A DNA stretch of 14,986 bases from DASYSA01 sp036003885 (GTDB lineage Bacteria; Acidobacteriota; Blastocatellia; UBA7656). A program made the translations under genes and the position numbers. The stretch covers positions 1 to 14,986 of the forward strand of contig DASYSA010000177.1 of assembly GCA_036003885.1 (NCBI GenBank), read 5' to 3'. Of the stretch, positions 13,997 through 14,986 are shown piece after piece. The notes beneath the pieces are model-generated. The model ran no database searches. It had not been told where the DNA came from and saw only the letters and a program-made list of their open reading frames with translations. The stretch's first letter is position 1, and every line of letters begins with the position of its first letter.

Positions 13997-14413
13997 TCAC
14001 GATCTGGCGGCCCTGTCTTTCAATCGGTGGACGAACTTCAACCCGGACCATACTTCGTTCACCGCGCAGATCTTGGTGTCCACGAGACCCTGGCTGAGGC
14101 CGTGCTTCTGTACGACGTCGAAGTTGAGATCTGTTGGGACACGTGAAGCCTTCTTGGGCCATGCGACCCAGAGTATACCCGCGGCGGGCAGTCTCTGTGC
14201 GAGCACGGTGAACTGTTTGAGCAGATCGGTTTTGTTCGTAACGAAGAGCAGGATGAGATCGAGAGGTTTGCGCGTTTGCGGAACTATGGCTGCGCCGGCT
14301 GGAAGGTCGCCGAGTTCTTCATGAAAGTTGTTTGGGGCGCCGACCAGAGCTATTTGAGAGTTCTCTTTTATTCCGAGTTTTCTGGCGAGTGGAGTTTCTG
14401 AGTAACCTGCCAT
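13997..14413 (-). CDS. DUF3052 family protein
   Basis: Small cytoplasmic protein of 138 residues matching the DUF3052 pattern: MAGYSETPLARKLGIKENSQIALVGAP at the start, a central LDLILLFVTNKTDLLKQF, and the LPAAGILWVAWPKKAS segment. It has no known enzymatic role. I use ATG 14413 because AGAAGG stands six bases before it and family members begin MAGYS; an ATG two codons earlier abuts the ribosome-binding site. First gene of the series leading into NAT (15-base gap) and the PQQ dehydrogenase. On the minus strand upstream, TATAAA near 14457-14462 could be a -10 box, with a poor -35. Confidence 0.9.
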   Translation of the reverse strand: MAGYSETPLARKLGIKENSQIALVGAPNNFHEELGDLPAGAAIVPQTRKPLDLILLFVTNKTDLLKQFTVLAQRLPAAGILWVAWPKKASRVPTDLNFDVVQKHGLSQGLVDTKICAVNEVWSGLKFVHRLKDRAARS

Positions 14414-14519
14414 GGTCATCCTTCTGATAGAGAGTTGTAGGTTGCGGTGGTGGTCTTTATAGCACAGGCGGATACGCTATGAAACTCAGAAGGTGAAGTA
14501 AGATGGAAGGGAGTGATGG

Positions 14520-14548
14520 TTGACGCTCGGAGGTCCATTGGCTAAGAT
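14520..14548 (+). promoter_or_regulatory. Sigma-70-type promoter for tRNA-Lys
   Basis: TTGACG (14520-14525) and TAAGAT (14543-14548) lie exactly 17 bases apart, with both boxes near consensus. Transcription would start near 14555 and give a leader of about 54 bases before the tRNA. It is the clearest promoter in the window. Confidence 0.65.
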
Positions 14549-14608
14549 GCAGTGGCAGAATCGCAAGGGATTTGAGTTAGTTGCGATGGTTTAATTGCGA
14601 TTAGGAAT

Positions 14609-14681
14609 GGGCCGTTAGCTCAGGTGGTAGAGCAGCTGGCTTTTAACCAGCGGGTCGCAGGTTCGAGTCCTGCACGGCTCA
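14609..14681 (+). tRNA. tRNA-Lys (anticodon UUU)
   Basis: A 73-base cloverleaf. The acceptor arms GGGCCGT/ACGGCTC pair with one G-U; the D arm is GCTC...GAGC. The anticodon stem GCTGG/CCAGC holds loop CTTTTAA with anticodon TTT at 14642-14644. The T arm GCAGG-TTCGAGT-CCTGC is canonical. The discriminator base is A and CCA is not encoded. UUU reads both AAA and AAG lysine codons. Confidence 0.97.
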
Positions 14682-14703
14682 CTTTAGATTCAATCTTTTT
14701 ACG

Positions 14704-14725
14704 GCCGCCTTCGGGCGGCTTTTTC
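14704..14725 (+). terminator. Rho-independent terminator of tRNA-Lys
   Basis: GCCGCC-TTCG-GGCGGC, a six-pair GC stem with a stable UUCG-type loop, followed at once by five T. It is 23 bases after the tRNA end, so the tRNA is a single-gene transcript. Confidence 0.93.
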
Positions 14726-14746
14726 TGTCATCTACCATGCAGAATC

Positions 14747-14833
14747 TGCTAGCCTAGCAAAACCAGATGCGTTAGCCTCGCAAATTGCTAGCCTAGCAAA
14801 TCCTCCTGGCCTAGCAAACGCTGCAGGTCTAGA
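14747..14833. repeat. Palindromic word repeat (TGCTAGCCTAGCAAA)
   Basis: Two exact copies of tgctagcctagcaaa (14747-14761, 14786-14800) alternate with variants tgcgttagcctcgcaaa (14768-14784), tcctggcctagcaaa (14804-14818) and a decayed ctgcaggtctaga (14821-14833). The core TGCTAG-c-CTAGCA is itself palindromic, so each unit can fold. Spacing is irregular (about 16-23 bases), unlike CRISPR. One + strand reading frame is open across it without a start codon, with low GC at third positions, so coding is unlikely. Confidence 0.8.
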
Positions 14834-14922
14834 GGGCAATCGAGTACGACTATTGTCAGCTGTTGATGGAGGAATGGCAATACAAGGCGCCTTTCGTCAT
14901 CCAGTTTCGACCGGCGGTGTAA
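14833..14922 (+). pseudogene. Possible 3' remnant of a gene
   Basis: Directly after the last repeat unit, the frame from 14833 reads RAIEYDYCQLLMEEWQ then YKAPFVIQFRPAV and a TAA at 14920-14922. Third positions are GC-rich as in the real genes here, while the other frames are not. An in-frame TAG at 14830 closes it upstream and only an 18-residue ATG-started peptide fits inside. I read it as a leftover C-terminus cut by the repeats. I recognise no family, and it could be chance. Confidence 0.3.
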
Positions 14923-14966
14923 CTTCCGTCAGCGCCCAAGCCAACAAGGGCAGTTTCGCGGCGCCA

Positions 14967-14983
14967 CCTGTCGGGCAGACAGG
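14967..14983. repeat. Short inverted repeat at the right edge
   Basis: CCTGTC-gggca-GACAGG, a six-pair stem with a five-base loop at the last bases of the window. It may be the beginning of another palindromic element, but only this part is visible. Confidence 0.45.
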
Positions 14984-14986
14984 CAC

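Noticed and set aside
14747..14833. CRISPR array
   Set aside because: Units are 13-17 bases, spacing is irregular and too short for spacers, and no cas gene is present.
14688..14986. Protein-coding gene running off the right edge in the frame through the repeats
   Set aside because: Open without stops, but no start codon before 14874, repetitive composition from the palindromic words and poor third-position GC.

Overview
The window looks like an ordinary chromosomal stretch of a moderately GC-rich (mid-to-high fifties percent by eye), Gram-negative, soil-type bacterium. Outer-membrane and periplasmic proteins are present: an OmpA-type lipoprotein, a periplasmic PQQ dehydrogenase and several signal-peptide proteins. 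The mixture of PQQ dehydrogenase, DUF3052, arylamine N-acetyltransferase, PHYHD1-like dioxygenase and many palindromic 'word' repeats between genes would suit Acidobacteriota (perhaps Blastocatellia). That placement is an inference from impression only; there is no rRNA or marker phylogeny here. I saw no phage, transposase, CRISPR, toxin-antitoxin or defence genes.

Layout. 1-2119: minus-strand cluster read right to left: VOC-fold protein, PHYHD1-like Fe(II)/2-oxoglutarate dioxygenase, GNAT acetyltransferase, with an inverted-repeat element in each gap. 2292-2885 (-): secreted dirigent/allene-oxide-cyclase-barrel-like protein. 3122-3766 (+): purN, divergent from it across a polypurine/polypyrimidine hairpin. 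3767-4207: non-coding, with repeat words and a possible structured RNA. 4208-4930 (-): secreted TPR protein. 5282-6169 (+): AraC-family regulator with a cupin sensor domain. 6291-8090 (-): uvrC, convergent with it and downstream of a secreted protein of unknown function (8153-8968, -). 9152-9841 (+): OmpA-family lipoprotein with a long coiled coil. 10111-11040 (+): PfkB sugar kinase. 11107-14413 (-): likely operon DUF3052 - arylamine N-acetyltransferase - PQQ-dependent dehydrogenase. 14609-14681 (+): tRNA-Lys(UUU) with a good promoter and terminator. The last 240 bases hold further word repeats and a possible gene remnant.

The genes do not form one pathway; most are housekeeping (purN, uvrC, tRNA-Lys) or stand-alone accessory functions. 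The most unusual feature is the set of intergenic repeats. At least seven elements, each built from a different short word repeated a few times and mostly arranged as inverted arms, occupy most gaps. In four cases (PhyH, PurN, AraC, UvrC) the element supplies the stop codon, and for three of them (PhyH, PurN, UvrC) also the last codons. I found no convincing new multi-gene system; the repeat elements are the best candidates for something under-described.
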